A DNA stretch of 60,014 nucleotides from Enhydrobacter aerosaccus (GCA_903915535.1 CAIWTJ010000222.1:1-60014), one strand, 5' to 3'; numbered from the stretch's first letter, positions 17,424 through 26,084 are shown. Numbers and translations: made by a program. The notes: generated from the sequence alone by a model not told the origin.

Positions 17424-18299
17424 ATGCGCGCCATCGGCAACGCCACCATCGAGAAAGTCGAGGAGATCTGCGGCGCAGGCTTCAAGCCCGGACGCATGTT
17501 CCCGAAGTTCAACCAGGAAGCCTTCGACGCGCAGAAGCACTGGATGGTGCCCGAGCATGTCGAGGCCGGCAGCGATCGGCTGGTCGGCTCCGTGCACACC
17601 TGGATCGTGCGCACGCCCAGGCACACCATCCTGATCGACACCTGCCTCGGCAATCACAAGGACCGGCACAATCCGGGCTGGAACAAGCTCAACACGCCCT
17701 TCATGGAGCGGCTGAACGCCTGCGGCTGTAGCCCTGAGTCGGTCGACTTCGTCATGTGCACGCACCTGCACGTCGACCACGTGGGCTGGAACACCAAGCT
17801 CGAGAACGGCCGCTGGGTGCCGACCTTTCCCAATGCCAAGTACCTCTTTGCCAAGCGCGAGTACGCGCACTGGGAGAAAGAGCACAAAACGCTAGGCGCG
17901 GAGACCAACGGCGGCTCGTTCGACGATTCGGTACTGCCCGTGGTCGAAGCGGGCAAGGCGGTCATGATCGACACCGACTACCAGGCCGATCCGCTGCTCA
18001 CCATCAAGGACTATCCCGGTCACACACCGGGCTCGATCGCGATCAACCTGAAGGACGGCGGCAAGAGCGCCTGCTTCTCGGGCGACATCATGCATCATCC
18101 CATCCAGGTCTATCATCCCGACTGGTCGAGCCAGTTCTGCTCGGACCAGGATCTATCGGCCAAGTCGCGCCGCAAGCTCCTCGAGGATTGCGTCGAGAGC
18201 AACGCGCTGCTCTGCCCCGCCCACTTCCCGGGTGCGAACGCGGGCTACATCAAGCGACGGGGCGAGTCCTTTGCCATCGACTGGGATGTCCGGAAATGA
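17424..18299 (+). CDS. MBL-fold metallo-hydrolase (AHL-lactonase-like group)
   Basis: 291 residues from ATG at 17424, with AGGAGG just upstream. No signal peptide. The zinc motif is THLHVDHVGWN (about residues 111-121), with GHTPGS, FSGDIMHHP and CPAHF supplying the other ligands, an arrangement typical of the lactonase/quorum-quenching-like MBL group. Following the class III dehydrogenase it could hydrolyse a thioester or lactone of the same pathway, in place of an FghA-type esterase. This role is inferred from position only. Confidence 0.87.
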   Translation: MRAIGNATIEKVEEICGAGFKPGRMFPKFNQEAFDAQKHWMVPEHVEAGSDRLVGSVHTWIVRTPRHTILIDTCLGNHKDRHNPGWNKLNTPFMERLNACGCSPESVDFVMCTHLHVDHVGWNTKLENGRWVPTFPNAKYLFAKREYAHWEKEHKTLGAETNGGSFDDSVLPVVEAGKAVMIDTDYQADPLLTIKDYPGHTPGSIAINLKDGGKSACFSGDIMHHPIQVYHPDWSSQFCSDQDLSAKSRRKLLEDCVESNALLCPAHFPGANAGYIKRRGESFAIDWDVRK

Positions 18300-18306
18300 A
18301 TAGCCC

Positions 18307-18411
18307 CGTCACCCTGAGCGTAGCGAAGCGGAGCCGAAGGGCCTGTGTTCGGCGGCCCCAAAAGGTCCCTCCGCTGCGCCGCGCTTCGCACGGCTTCGGT
18401 CGGGATGACGG
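18307..18411. repeat. REP-like inverted repeat
   Basis: The left arm begins CGTCACCCTGAGCG (18307) and runs through TAGCGAAGCGGAGCCGAAGG; the right arm, read on the minus strand from 18411, begins CGTCATCCCGACCGAAG and continues with GCGAAGCGCGG. Both belong to the same family and can fold into one imperfect hairpin of about 100 bp. It fills the 118 bp between the MBL-fold gene and the lactonase gene, where it may attenuate read-through. Confidence 0.7.
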
Positions 18412-18417
18412 TTCGTC

Positions 18418-19257
18418 ATGAAGCTCGAACCCTTCGTCGACGGCCTCTCCTTCGGCGAGGGCCCACGCTGGCACCAGGGCAAGCTCTGGTATTCGGACTT
18501 CTACGTCCATCAGGTCCGCACCGCCGACGAGAGCGGCAAGACGGAGACGATCGTGGAGGTGCCCGGCCGGCCGTCCGGCCTGGGCTGGCGCCCCGACGGC
18601 ACGATGCTGATCGTCAGCATGACCGACAAGCGGCTTATGCGTTTTGCCGACGGCAGGCTTTCGGTCGAGGCCGAGTTGGGCTCCATCGCCACCGGTCTCT
18701 GCAACGACATGATCGTCGACGCGAAGGGTCGTGCCTATGTCGGAAATTTCGGCTTCGACCGCCATGCCGGCGAGAAGCAGAGGCCCGCGGTGCTGGCCCG
18801 CGTCAATCCGGACGGCTCGGTGCATCGCGCGGCCGACGATCTGGCCTTCCCCAACGGCACGGTGATCACGCCCGATGGCAAGACGATGATCATCGGCGAG
18901 ACCATGGCCAAGCGCCTCACCGCCTTCGACATCGCGGTGGACGGCACTCTGTCCAACCGCCGCGTCTGGGCCGAGACAGCGAACTGCAATCCCGACGGCA
19001 TCTGCCTCGACGCCGAGGGCGGCATCTGGGTAACTGGCGCCTTCACGCACCACATGGTGCGCGTGCTCGAAGGCGGAAGGGTCACGCACGATCTAGATCT
19101 CGGCGAGCGAGCGGCCTACGCCTGCATGCTGGGCGGCAGGGATCGCCGCACGCTCTACGTCATCACCAATACCGGCAGCGGGCCGGACATGGCCAAGAAG
19201 CGCGACGGCCGCATCGAGACGATGCGGGTAGACGTGCCGGGCGCCGGACTGCCGTAA
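18418..19257 (+). CDS. SMP-30/gluconolactonase/LRE family lactonase
   Basis: 279 residues. The six-bladed propeller family is shown by LSFGEGPRWHQGKLWYSDF at the N-terminus (with the metal-binding Glu), a central CNDMIVDAKGRAYVGNFGF (Asn/Asp ligands) and CNPDGICLDAEGGIWV. Members hydrolyse sugar lactones or related esters with a divalent metal. It begins directly after the REP-like repeat and is followed after 10 bp by an SDR dehydrogenase, a natural pairing for a dehydrogenase-lactonase sequence of steps. Confidence 0.9.
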   Translation: MKLEPFVDGLSFGEGPRWHQGKLWYSDFYVHQVRTADESGKTETIVEVPGRPSGLGWRPDGTMLIVSMTDKRLMRFADGRLSVEAELGSIATGLCNDMIVDAKGRAYVGNFGFDRHAGEKQRPAVLARVNPDGSVHRAADDLAFPNGTVITPDGKTMIIGETMAKRLTAFDIAVDGTLSNRRVWAETANCNPDGICLDAEGGIWVTGAFTHHMVRVLEGGRVTHDLDLGERAAYACMLGGRDRRTLYVITNTGSGPDMAKKRDGRIETMRVDVPGAGLP

Positions 19258-19267
19258 GGGGGAAGCG

Positions 19268-20083
19268 ATGAAGGGACCTGAGGACGATCTTGGCCTTGCC
19301 GACAAGGTCGCCATCATTTCGGGTGGCGGCGCCAGGGACGACGGCATCGGCAATGGCCGCGCTGCCGCAATCCTGCTGGCGCGGGCCGGAACGAAGGTCG
19401 TGGTCTCTGACCTCGACGTGAAGCTCGCCGAGCGCACGGTCGAGATGATCAAGGCCGAGGGTGGCACCGCGATCGCCCAGGCCTGCGACGCCACGAAGGA
19501 AAGCGACTGCAAGCGGCTGGTCGATGCCGCGGTCGATCACTGGGGACGGCTCGACTTCCTCGACAACAACGTCGGCATCGGCAGCCGCGGGAGCGTGGTC
19601 GACGAGATGCCGGAGGAATACCGCCGTGTCATGCAGGTCAACGTCGAGACGATGTTCCTGCTCTCCAAGCATGCGATCCCGGCGATGATCAAGACGGCCA
19701 AGGGCGGCGCCATCGTGAACATCTCGTCGATCTCGGCGCTACGGCCGCGCGGCCTCACGACCTACACCGTCTCGAAGGCGGCCGTCATCGGCCTCACCCA
19801 GGCGATGGCGGTCGACCATGGCAAGGACAAGATCCGGGTCAACTGCATCTGCCCCGGCCCGATGTTCACGCCGATGGTCAATCGCGGCAACGGCATGAGC
19901 GAGGCCAACCGCGCCCAACGCGCCAAGGCCTCGGTTCTGAAGATCGAGGGTACCGGCTGGGACATCGGCCAGGGCGTGCGCTTCCTATTGAGCAACCACG
20001 CCCGCTACATCACCGGCCAGGTGCTGGTGATCGACGGCGGCGTGACCCTGCAGGGACCCGAACGCGACTCACAAGCTCAATAA
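19268..20083 (+). CDS. SDR-family oxidoreductase (paralogue 1)
   Basis: 271 residues. The cofactor loop is the extended GGGARDDGIGNGRA rather than the short TGxxxGxG; the catalytic Ser is in NISSIS and Tyr-Lys in YTVSK. The NAG motif reads NNVG. Asp after the second strand (VVSDLD) favours NAD(H). The same extended Gly loop and NNVG variant recur in the SDR at 20652, so the two are close relatives separated by the CMD gene. Likely a dehydrogenase or ketoreductase in the same pathway as the lactonase. Confidence 0.9.
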   Translation: MKGPEDDLGLADKVAIISGGGARDDGIGNGRAAAILLARAGTKVVVSDLDVKLAERTVEMIKAEGGTAIAQACDATKESDCKRLVDAAVDHWGRLDFLDNNVGIGSRGSVVDEMPEEYRRVMQVNVETMFLLSKHAIPAMIKTAKGGAIVNISSISALRPRGLTTYTVSKAAVIGLTQAMAVDHGKDKIRVNCICPGPMFTPMVNRGNGMSEANRAQRAKASVLKIEGTGWDIGQGVRFLLSNHARYITGQVLVIDGGVTLQGPERDSQAQ

Positions 20084-20095
20084 AGAGGAAACCCC

Positions 20096-20650
20096 ATGGC
20101 ACGCCTGCCCTACCTCAATCCCGAAGACCTGCCGCCCGAGCAGCGCGACCTGCTGAAGCGGCCGATCAACCTCACGCGCCTGTTGGTCAACTCTCCCGGC
20201 ATGGCGAAGGCCTTCCACACGGTCGGCGGCTACATTCGCAGCAAGAGCACGCTCAACCCCCGCCTGCGCGAACTGGCCATCCTCCAGGTCGGCTGGATGG
20301 AGAAGTCGGAGTACGAATTCACCCATCACGTGAAGATCGGCAAGGAATTCGGCGTCACCGACGAGGACATCCAGAACCTGTTCCTCGAGACCGAAGGCAA
20401 GCCCTCGACGCTCGAGCCGCTCGCCAAGGCGGTTCTGAAGGGCGCGCGCGAGATGGTGCGCGATCTGGCGATGTCCGACGCCACCTTCGCCGAAATCAAG
20501 ATGCAGCTGTCCAACGAGCACATGGTCGACCTCGTGGTCACAATCGCTTTCTATTGCGCCGTCGTGCGCGTGCTGGCGACGACCAAGATGGACAACGAGC
20601 CCCAGTACAAGGAAGTGCTGAAGCAATACCCCATTCCGGGAGTGACCTGA
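20096..20650 (+). CDS. Carboxymuconolactone decarboxylase/AhpD-like family protein
   Basis: 184 residues. The CMD fold segment RELAILQVGWMEKSEYEFTHHVKIGKE-like helix is seen at about residues 60-85, but without the CxxC of AhpD peroxidases, so it is the non-redox branch, with His-His near the expected active centre. Family members include gamma-carboxymuconolactone decarboxylase and many uncharacterised proteins. A GAGGAAA ribosome site precedes the ATG. Sandwiched between two related SDR genes (12 bp and 1 bp gaps), it is part of the same operon. Confidence 0.87.
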   Translation: MARLPYLNPEDLPPEQRDLLKRPINLTRLLVNSPGMAKAFHTVGGYIRSKSTLNPRLRELAILQVGWMEKSEYEFTHHVKIGKEFGVTDEDIQNLFLETEGKPSTLEPLAKAVLKGAREMVRDLAMSDATFAEIKMQLSNEHMVDLVVTIAFYCAVVRVLATTKMDNEPQYKEVLKQYPIPGVT

Positions 20651-20651
20651 C

Positions 20652-21452
20652 ATGCGCCTGAAAGACAAGGTGGCCATCGTCGTCGGTGCCGGCCAGAGCC
20701 CGGGCGAAGGCATGGGCAACGGCCGCGCTACCGCCCTCACCTTCGCGCGCGAGGGTGCCAAGGTAGTCTGCGTCGATCACAATCTTGCCTCCGCGCAGGA
20801 AACGGTCGACCTCATCGGCCAGAACCAGGGCACCGCCGTCGCCTTCAAGGCCGACGTGACGAAGAATGCCGAGCTCAAGGCCATGGTCGCCGACACCCAC
20901 GCTCGCTGGGGCCGTATCGACGTCCTGCACAACAACGTCGGCGTCTCGCTGTCCGGCGGCGATGCCGAACTGCTCGACATCACCGAGGAGGCCTTCGACC
21001 GTTGCGTGGCGATCAACCTCAAGAGCTGCATCTTCGCCGCCAAGCACGTGCTTCCGATCATGCGCGAACAGAACAGCGGCGTGATCATCAACATCTCGTC
21101 GATGGCCGTCATCACGACCTATCCCTACGTCGCCTACAAGGCGACCAAGTCCGCAATGATCTCCTTCACCGAGCAGCTCGCCTACCAGAACGCCAAGTAC
21201 GGCATCCGCGCCAACGTAATCCTGCCGGGCCTGATGAACACGCCGATGGCGGTCGACACCCGCGCGCGGACCTTCAAGAAGACCCGTGCCGAGGTCGAGG
21301 CCGAGCGCGATTCGCACGTGCCGCTGCGCAAGAAGATGGGCACCGGCTGGGATGTCGCGAATGCGGCACTTTTCCTCGCCTCGGACGAGGCAAACTTCAT
21401 CACCGGCGTCACGCTGCCCGTCGATGGCGGGGCGAGCGTGCGGCGGGGCTAA
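20652..21452 (+). CDS. SDR-family oxidoreductase (paralogue 2)
   Basis: 266 residues. Cofactor loop GAGQSPGEGMGNGRA, NNVG, catalytic Ser in NISSMA and YKATK triad, with VCVDHN suggesting NAD(H). It resembles the SDR at 19268 in its unusual long Gly loop and probably arose from it by duplication. Its stop codon overlaps the first bases of a sigma-54-type promoter for the following transporter, so it is probably the last gene of its own transcript. Confidence 0.9.
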   Translation: MRLKDKVAIVVGAGQSPGEGMGNGRATALTFAREGAKVVCVDHNLASAQETVDLIGQNQGTAVAFKADVTKNAELKAMVADTHARWGRIDVLHNNVGVSLSGGDAELLDITEEAFDRCVAINLKSCIFAAKHVLPIMREQNSGVIINISSMAVITTYPYVAYKATKSAMISFTEQLAYQNAKYGIRANVILPGLMNTPMAVDTRARTFKKTRAEVEAERDSHVPLRKKMGTGWDVANAALFLASDEANFITGVTLPVDGGASVRRG

Positions 21453-21467
21453 GGCACGGTCTTTGCG
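21452..21467 (+). promoter_or_regulatory. Sigma-54 (-24/-12) promoter for the amino-acid ABC transporter
   Basis: AGGCACG-GTCT-TTGCG matches the RpoN consensus TGGCACG-N4-TTGCW at 10 of 12 positions, with the invariant GG (21453-21454) and GC (21465-21466) exactly 10 bp apart. Predicted transcription start is near 21478, about 20 bp before the ATG at 21498. RpoN promoters need an enhancer-binding activator such as NtrC; I see no clear NtrC box. Confidence 0.65.
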
Positions 21468-21497
21468 TAGAAAAGCCGACTCACATTGGGGATTTGC

Positions 21498-22349
21498 ATG
21501 TTTTCAAGAAGCCTGATCGCGGCCGTCGCGGCCCTTTCCTTTACTGGCGTGGCCTTCGCCCAGGAGGCCGACCATCCGAAGGCCAAGACCATGGTCGTGG
21601 GCTCCGACTTCGGCGTTGCGCCCTGGATGGTGCGTGGCGCCAACGGGCCCGAGGGCTTCGGCGTCGACATGATCAAGGAAGTCGCCAAGCGAGTGGGCCG
21701 TCCCGGTGTCGAGATCGTCGACATCAACTTCTCCGGCCTGTTTGCGGCACTCTTTTCCAAGCGCATCGAATTCACCGTCAACCCGCTCAACATCACCGCC
21801 GAGCGCGCGGAGAAGATGCTCTACACCGAGCCGTTCTTCGCCACGGGCAACGGCTTCCTGGTCCGCGCCGCCGATACGATGTCGGGCTTCGGCGACCTGA
21901 AGGGCAAGCAGCTCGCCGTCAATCGCGGCACCATCTCGGACACCTGGGCCACCGCCAATGCCGAGAAGTACGGCTTCGAGGTCCAGCGCTACGACACCTT
22001 CCCCGATTCGGTGCAGGCGGTGATCACCAAACGCGCCTTCACCGCGCTGAACGAGATCCCGACCACGGTATACGCCGCCAGCCAGAACAAGGCGATCAAG
22101 GTCGGCTTCAAGGACTTCAACGGCCGCAACTTCGGCTACGCCTTCCGGCTCGAGGACGCCGAATATCGCAACACCGTCGAGATGGCGATCGAGTGCATGA
22201 AGAAGGACGGCACATTGGTGAAGATGTACGAGAAGTGGTACGGCTCGAAACCCGACGCCGCCTCGTCGATCAACAATATCTACCCGGGCTACGGCGCACC
22301 CGACTTCAAGAACTACGATCCGAAGCCGCACGAGCTCAGCTGTAAGTAA
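21498..22349 (+). CDS. Amino-acid-type ABC transporter substrate-binding protein (SBP family 3)
   Basis: 283 residues. ATG at 21498 is preferred over the in-frame TTG at 21486 and gives a signal peptide (MFSRSLIAAVAALSFTGVAFAQ). The family 3 core is visible in GFGVDMIKEVAKRVG, NPLNITAERAEKMLYTEPF and LAVNRGTISDTWA. It should capture a polar amino acid or related compound for the two permeases that follow at 2-bp spacing. The sigma-54 promoter just upstream suggests induction under nitrogen limitation. Confidence 0.9.
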   Translation: MFSRSLIAAVAALSFTGVAFAQEADHPKAKTMVVGSDFGVAPWMVRGANGPEGFGVDMIKEVAKRVGRPGVEIVDINFSGLFAALFSKRIEFTVNPLNITAERAEKMLYTEPFFATGNGFLVRAADTMSGFGDLKGKQLAVNRGTISDTWATANAEKYGFEVQRYDTFPDSVQAVITKRAFTALNEIPTTVYAASQNKAIKVGFKDFNGRNFGYAFRLEDAEYRNTVEMAIECMKKDGTLVKMYEKWYGSKPDAASSINNIYPGYGAPDFKNYDPKPHELSCK

Positions 22350-22351
22350 CT

Positions 22352-23023
22352 GTGGGCCCGCTGGCCGACAATTTCTTCAATCGACAGATCCTCGTCCAGT
22401 ATGGCCCGTCCATCCTGGGCGGGTTCTGGGTCACCGTCGAAGTAGCGCTGCTCACCATCGTGGTGGGCGTCGCCACCGGCCTCGCGCTCGCGATCGTGCG
22501 GGCGATGAAGGTACGCGCGGCCGACATCGCCATCACGGTCTTCGTCGACATCTTCCGCACCCTGCCGCAGCTCGTCGTCATCGTGTTCATCTACTTCGGC
22601 CTGCCCTATGCCGACATCCAGCTGAGCCCGTTCGCCGCCACGGTCGTGGCGCTGGGCGCGGTGCTGGCGGCCTTCTCGGCCGAGATCTTCTGGGCCGCCA
22701 TCCAGGCCGTGCCGGTCGGCCAGTGGGACGCCGCGCGCTCGCTGGGCCTGGGCTTCTTCCGTATTCTGTTCATGGTGATCCTGCCGCAGGCGATCCGCAT
22801 CGCGGTGCCGCTGCTCACCAATCGCGCCATCGCCATCACCAAGGGCACGGCGCTCGGCACCGCCGTTGCGCTTCCGGAACTGCTGGGCCGGGCGCAGAGC
22901 GCCATGGCGATCGCCGCCAACCCCTCGCCTCTCACCTTGGCGGCCGCTCTCTATCTCCTTTTCTTCGTGCCGCTGGTCGTCGCCAGCCGCTGGCTCGAAG
23001 GCCTCGGGCCGAAGCGGCACTAG
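22352..23023 (+). CDS. Amino-acid ABC transporter permease (HisM/GlnP type)
   Basis: 223 residues from GTG at 22352. Typical features of the His/Glu/Gln/Arg/opine permease family: GFWVTVEVALLTIVVG, FVDIFRTLPQLVVIVF, and the ATPase-docking loop GQWDAARSLGLGFFRI...LPQAIRI. About five membrane helices. It follows the binding protein by 2 bp and precedes a second permease by 1 bp, forming the heterodimeric channel. Confidence 0.92.
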   Translation: MGPLADNFFNRQILVQYGPSILGGFWVTVEVALLTIVVGVATGLALAIVRAMKVRAADIAITVFVDIFRTLPQLVVIVFIYFGLPYADIQLSPFAATVVALGAVLAAFSAEIFWAAIQAVPVGQWDAARSLGLGFFRILFMVILPQAIRIAVPLLTNRAIAITKGTALGTAVALPELLGRAQSAMAIAANPSPLTLAAALYLLFFVPLVVASRWLEGLGPKRH

Positions 23024-23024
23024 C

Positions 23025-23708
23025 ATGGAAGCCCTGCAGCTCTTCCTCGACAATTTCGCGGACTGGGATTCGTTCGTGCGCATCTGGCCGCTGCTGTGGC
23101 AGGGCTTCCAGCTCACGGTCCTGCTGTCGGTCGTGACGCTCCCGATCGCCATTGTCGTCGGGCTCACAATCGCGGTGCTCTACAGCTTCCACAACAAGGT
23201 CGCGAAGGTCGTTCTGCTGATCTGGATCGACCTTTTCCGCTCCTTCCCGGTGCTGGTGCTGCTGATCCTGATCTTCTACGGGCTGCCCTTCCTCGGCCTC
23301 AAGCTGCCGTCGTTCGCGGCCTGCGTGCTGGCGATCGTGCTCAACAACTCGGGCTACTACGGCGAGATATTCCGCGCGGGCATCGAGTCGATCCCGCCCG
23401 GCCAGCGCGAGGCCGCCCGGGCGCTGGGCCTTCATCCGCTGCAGATCATCTTCCTCGTGATCCTGCCGCAGGCGATCGCCCGCGTGGCCGCGCCCTTGGC
23501 CTCCAACTCGCTCGAACTGGTGAAGACCACCTCGATCGCGGCACTCGTGGCGCTGCCCGAGCTGCTGCGCTCGGCCCGCGTGGCCCAGGAACAGACCTAC
23601 AATCCGACGCCGCTCACGGCGGCGGCGGTCATTTTCTTCGCGCTGCTCTGGCCCTTCGCGCGCTGGGTGGCGAGGCTCGAACGCGACATGCTGATGAGGC
23701 AGAGATGA
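23025..23708 (+). CDS. Amino-acid ABC transporter permease (HisQ/GlnP type)
   Basis: 227 residues from ATG at 23025. It carries the same family features as its neighbour: WIDLFRSFPVLVLLILIFYG and the docking loop GQREAARALGLHPLQIIFLVILPQA. About five helices. Its stop overlaps the ATG of the next SDR gene. No ATP-binding subunit is encoded anywhere in this cluster, so this importer must borrow an ATPase from elsewhere, or its ATPase gene has been lost. Confidence 0.92.
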   Translation: MEALQLFLDNFADWDSFVRIWPLLWQGFQLTVLLSVVTLPIAIVVGLTIAVLYSFHNKVAKVVLLIWIDLFRSFPVLVLLILIFYGLPFLGLKLPSFAACVLAIVLNNSGYYGEIFRAGIESIPPGQREAARALGLHPLQIIFLVILPQAIARVAAPLASNSLELVKTTSIAALVALPELLRSARVAQEQTYNPTPLTAAAVIFFALLWPFARWVARLERDMLMRQR

Positions 23709-24463
23709 AAAGGCTTTCAGGCAAGACCGCGCTGATCACCGGCGCTTCTTCCGGCATCGGGCGCGCCATCGCCAAGCGCTTCCACGACGAAGGCGCGACG
23801 CTGCTGCTGATGGACATCACCGAGCAGGTGGTCGAAGGCGGCGAGCCCACGCACAGGATCCTGAACGTCCCCTTCTTCCAGGGCGACGTCTCGAAGGAGG
23901 CCGACGTCGAGGAAGCCGTGCGCCGCGCCGCCCAGCCCACGGGGCGGCTCGATATCGTGGTCAACGACGCCGTGGTGCGGATCGGCAAGAAGTTGACCGA
24001 CACCAGCCTCGACGAGTGGAACCAGGTGATGGCGGTGAACCTGACCGGCGTGTTCCTGATGTGCCGCGCCGCCGTGCGCCGCATGCTGACGCAGGAGGTC
24101 CGCAACGAGGCGCGCGGCCGCATCGTCAACATCTCCTCGCAGCACGGCATGATCGCCTCGCCCGAGGACTGCTCCTACGGCGTCTCCAAGTCGGCGATCG
24201 TGTACCTCACCCGCCAGATCGCATCGGACTACGGCGCCGACCAGATCATCTGCAATGCCGTGGCGCCGGGGAAGATCCTGACCGGCAAGTCCGGCCGCGC
24301 CGTCGAGCCGCGCTGGATCGACTACAGCCACGCCCGCACGCCGCTGCCGCGCCTCGGCCGCTCGGAAGACGTCGCGAATGCCGCGCTTTTCCTCGCCTCT
24401 GACGAAGCCACCTTCATAACGGGTGAAAACCTGATGGTGGACGGCGGCTGGATGGCGAGATGA
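23705..24463 (+). CDS. SDR-family oxidoreductase
   Basis: 252 residues, ATGA overlap with the permease. Classical TGASSGIGRAIA cofactor loop, LLMDIT with Asp for NAD(H), Ser in NISSQHG and YGVSK triad. The usual NNAG motif reads NDAVV, a noticeable departure at a structural position. The C-terminal end LASDEATFITGENLMVDGG is standard. Translational coupling to an amino-acid importer suggests that it oxidises or reduces an imported compound or its product. Confidence 0.88.
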   Translation: MKRLSGKTALITGASSGIGRAIAKRFHDEGATLLLMDITEQVVEGGEPTHRILNVPFFQGDVSKEADVEEAVRRAAQPTGRLDIVVNDAVVRIGKKLTDTSLDEWNQVMAVNLTGVFLMCRAAVRRMLTQEVRNEARGRIVNISSQHGMIASPEDCSYGVSKSAIVYLTRQIASDYGADQIICNAVAPGKILTGKSGRAVEPRWIDYSHARTPLPRLGRSEDVANAALFLASDEATFITGENLMVDGGWMAR

Positions 24464-24557
24464 ACTCGTTCTCACGAATAGTTTTTGCCGCGTGATCGAC
24501 AAAACGCGATAGTCCATACAAGAGAACCGGGCCAGCAGGCCCTCGGGGGACTGGCGC

Positions 24558-25028
24558 ATGAATGGTTTCGTCACGATTTTCTACGACTGGTCGCGCGCGT
24601 TCGCGAGCTACTTCACCTGGGCCGCGCCGCTGGCGGTGCGCATCACGGTGGGCTGGGTGTTCATGGGCACCGGCTACAACAAGCTCACCCACCTGCCGGT
24701 GATTGTGAAGAATTTCGCCGGCATGGGCCTGCCCTCGCCCGAGATCCTGGCCCCCTTCGTCTCGGGCGTGGAGTTCTTCGGCGGCATGCTGCTGTTCGCG
24801 GGCCTGCTCACGCGCTTCGCCGCGGTGCCGCTGATGATCGTCATGGTGGTCGCCATCATCTCGGCCAAGCTGGGCGAGATCGATTCGATCGAAACCTTGC
24901 TGGGCTTCGAGGAAGTCTCCTACTTCGTGATGTTCGCCTGGCTCGCGATCGCGGGGCCGGGCCCGGTGTCGGTCGACCACTTCATCCTGAAGGCATCCGG
25001 CCGCGATCCGGCCGCGCACGGCTCCTAG
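24558..25028 (+). CDS. DoxX-family membrane protein
   Basis: 156 residues. Four membrane helices are seen, with the DoxX signature RITVGWVFMGTGYNKL near residue 35 and the LLTRFAAVPLMIVMVVAI helix. DoxX proteins are small integral membrane proteins of mostly unclear role, some tied to thiosulfate/quinone chemistry or oxidative stress. A GGGGGAC stretch precedes the ATG, and the 94 bp upstream has a short hairpin GGGCC-AGCA-GGCCC. The stop codon overlaps that of the convergent gene as CTAG. Confidence 0.82.
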   Translation: MNGFVTIFYDWSRAFASYFTWAAPLAVRITVGWVFMGTGYNKLTHLPVIVKNFAGMGLPSPEILAPFVSGVEFFGGMLLFAGLLTRFAAVPLMIVMVVAIISAKLGEIDSIETLLGFEEVSYFVMFAWLAIAGPGPVSVDHFILKASGRDPAAHGS

Positions 25029-25951
25029 ACCTTGCCGTCGCGCTTGCGCCGCGCCTCGTATGTCTTGAGGTGGGCGTAGGCGATAGCGAGCATCGGGTAG
25101 TCGCCGCCTTTGGCGCGCTTCAACAGGTCGCCGATCACGTGATCGGCCTCGACCCGGTGGCCGCCGTCCACGTCGCGCGCCATCGAGGAATTGAACGGCG
25201 AGCCCGCCGCCGTCAGCGTCGACTTCGCGCGCTCGACCGCCGGGGCGCGAAGCGCATGACCGTTGGCGGCGGCGATCAGGGCAATCTCGTCGTAGAGCGC
25301 CGTCACGAACGGCGCCCCGCCGCCCGCCACGATGTCGCCGACCGTGCCGCGCATCAGCGAGGTGATGCCGCCCGCGGTGGCGATGAACGCCCACTTCTCC
25401 CACATGTCCTGCATGATCGTCGGGCTCTGGCCCGCCTGGATGCCGGCGGCGGCGAACTCGGCCGCGAGTGCCGCCACGCGCGGCGACGTCGTGCCATCCG
25501 TCTCGCCGAAGCTGATGTTCAGCTGCTCGCCGAGGTGGAGAATGCGGCCCTCGGGATCGAGCGTGAGCGGCAGCGCCGCCTGCCCGCCCAGCACGTTCTT
25601 CTTCGAAAAGCGCTGCGCGAGCGCCTCGACATGCGCGAGCCCGTTCAACAGCGGCAGGATCGCGGTGTCTGGCCCGACCGCCGGCGCGAAGGCTGTCATG
25701 GCGCCCTCGAGATCGAACGCCTTGCAGGCGAGGAGGACCACGTCGTACGGCCCCGTCAGCGTCTCCGCCGACACCAGCGGCGGGGCCGGCAGGCTGACGT
25801 CGCCGAGCTTGCTCTTGATGACGAGTCCCGTCTTGGCGAGCTGGGCCGCGCGCCCCGGCCGCACAAGAAAGGTCACGTCGCGCTTGGCCGCCAGCAGGCG
25901 TCCGCCGAAGAAGCCGCCGATCGCGCCGGCGCCGACAACGAGAATCTTCAT
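25025..25951 (-). CDS. 2-dehydropantoate 2-reductase-like protein (ApbA/PanE family)
   Basis: 308 residues from ATG at 25951. The N-terminal Rossmann motif KILVVGAGAIGGFFGGRL and the C-terminal helical domain with FNSSMARDVDGGHRVEADHVIGDL, close to the conserved catalytic block of ketopantoate reductase (Lys/Asn/Glu region), identify the family. PanE makes pantoate for coenzyme A with NADPH, but paralogues in catabolic clusters often act on other 2-keto acids. It is separated by 133 bp from the upstream ABM gene and is probably a separate unit. Confidence 0.85.
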   Translation of the reverse strand: MKILVVGAGAIGGFFGGRLLAAKRDVTFLVRPGRAAQLAKTGLVIKSKLGDVSLPAPPLVSAETLTGPYDVVLLACKAFDLEGAMTAFAPAVGPDTAILPLLNGLAHVEALAQRFSKKNVLGGQAALPLTLDPEGRILHLGEQLNISFGETDGTTSPRVAALAAEFAAAGIQAGQSPTIMQDMWEKWAFIATAGGITSLMRGTVGDIVAGGGAPFVTALYDEIALIAAANGHALRAPAVERAKSTLTAAGSPFNSSMARDVDGGHRVEADHVIGDLLKRAKGGDYPMLAIAYAHLKTYEARRKRDGKV

Positions 25952-26084
25952 GACTGGACAGCCTCGCGATCCATGATTTCTTTCCGAAATTCCACGATCC
26001 GACGATCCCATGGCCTGCCGCCCGGCGCTCGCGGTTTTCGGACATCAATGATGAGCCGGAGCGGTCGCGCAAACATTCCTCGTC

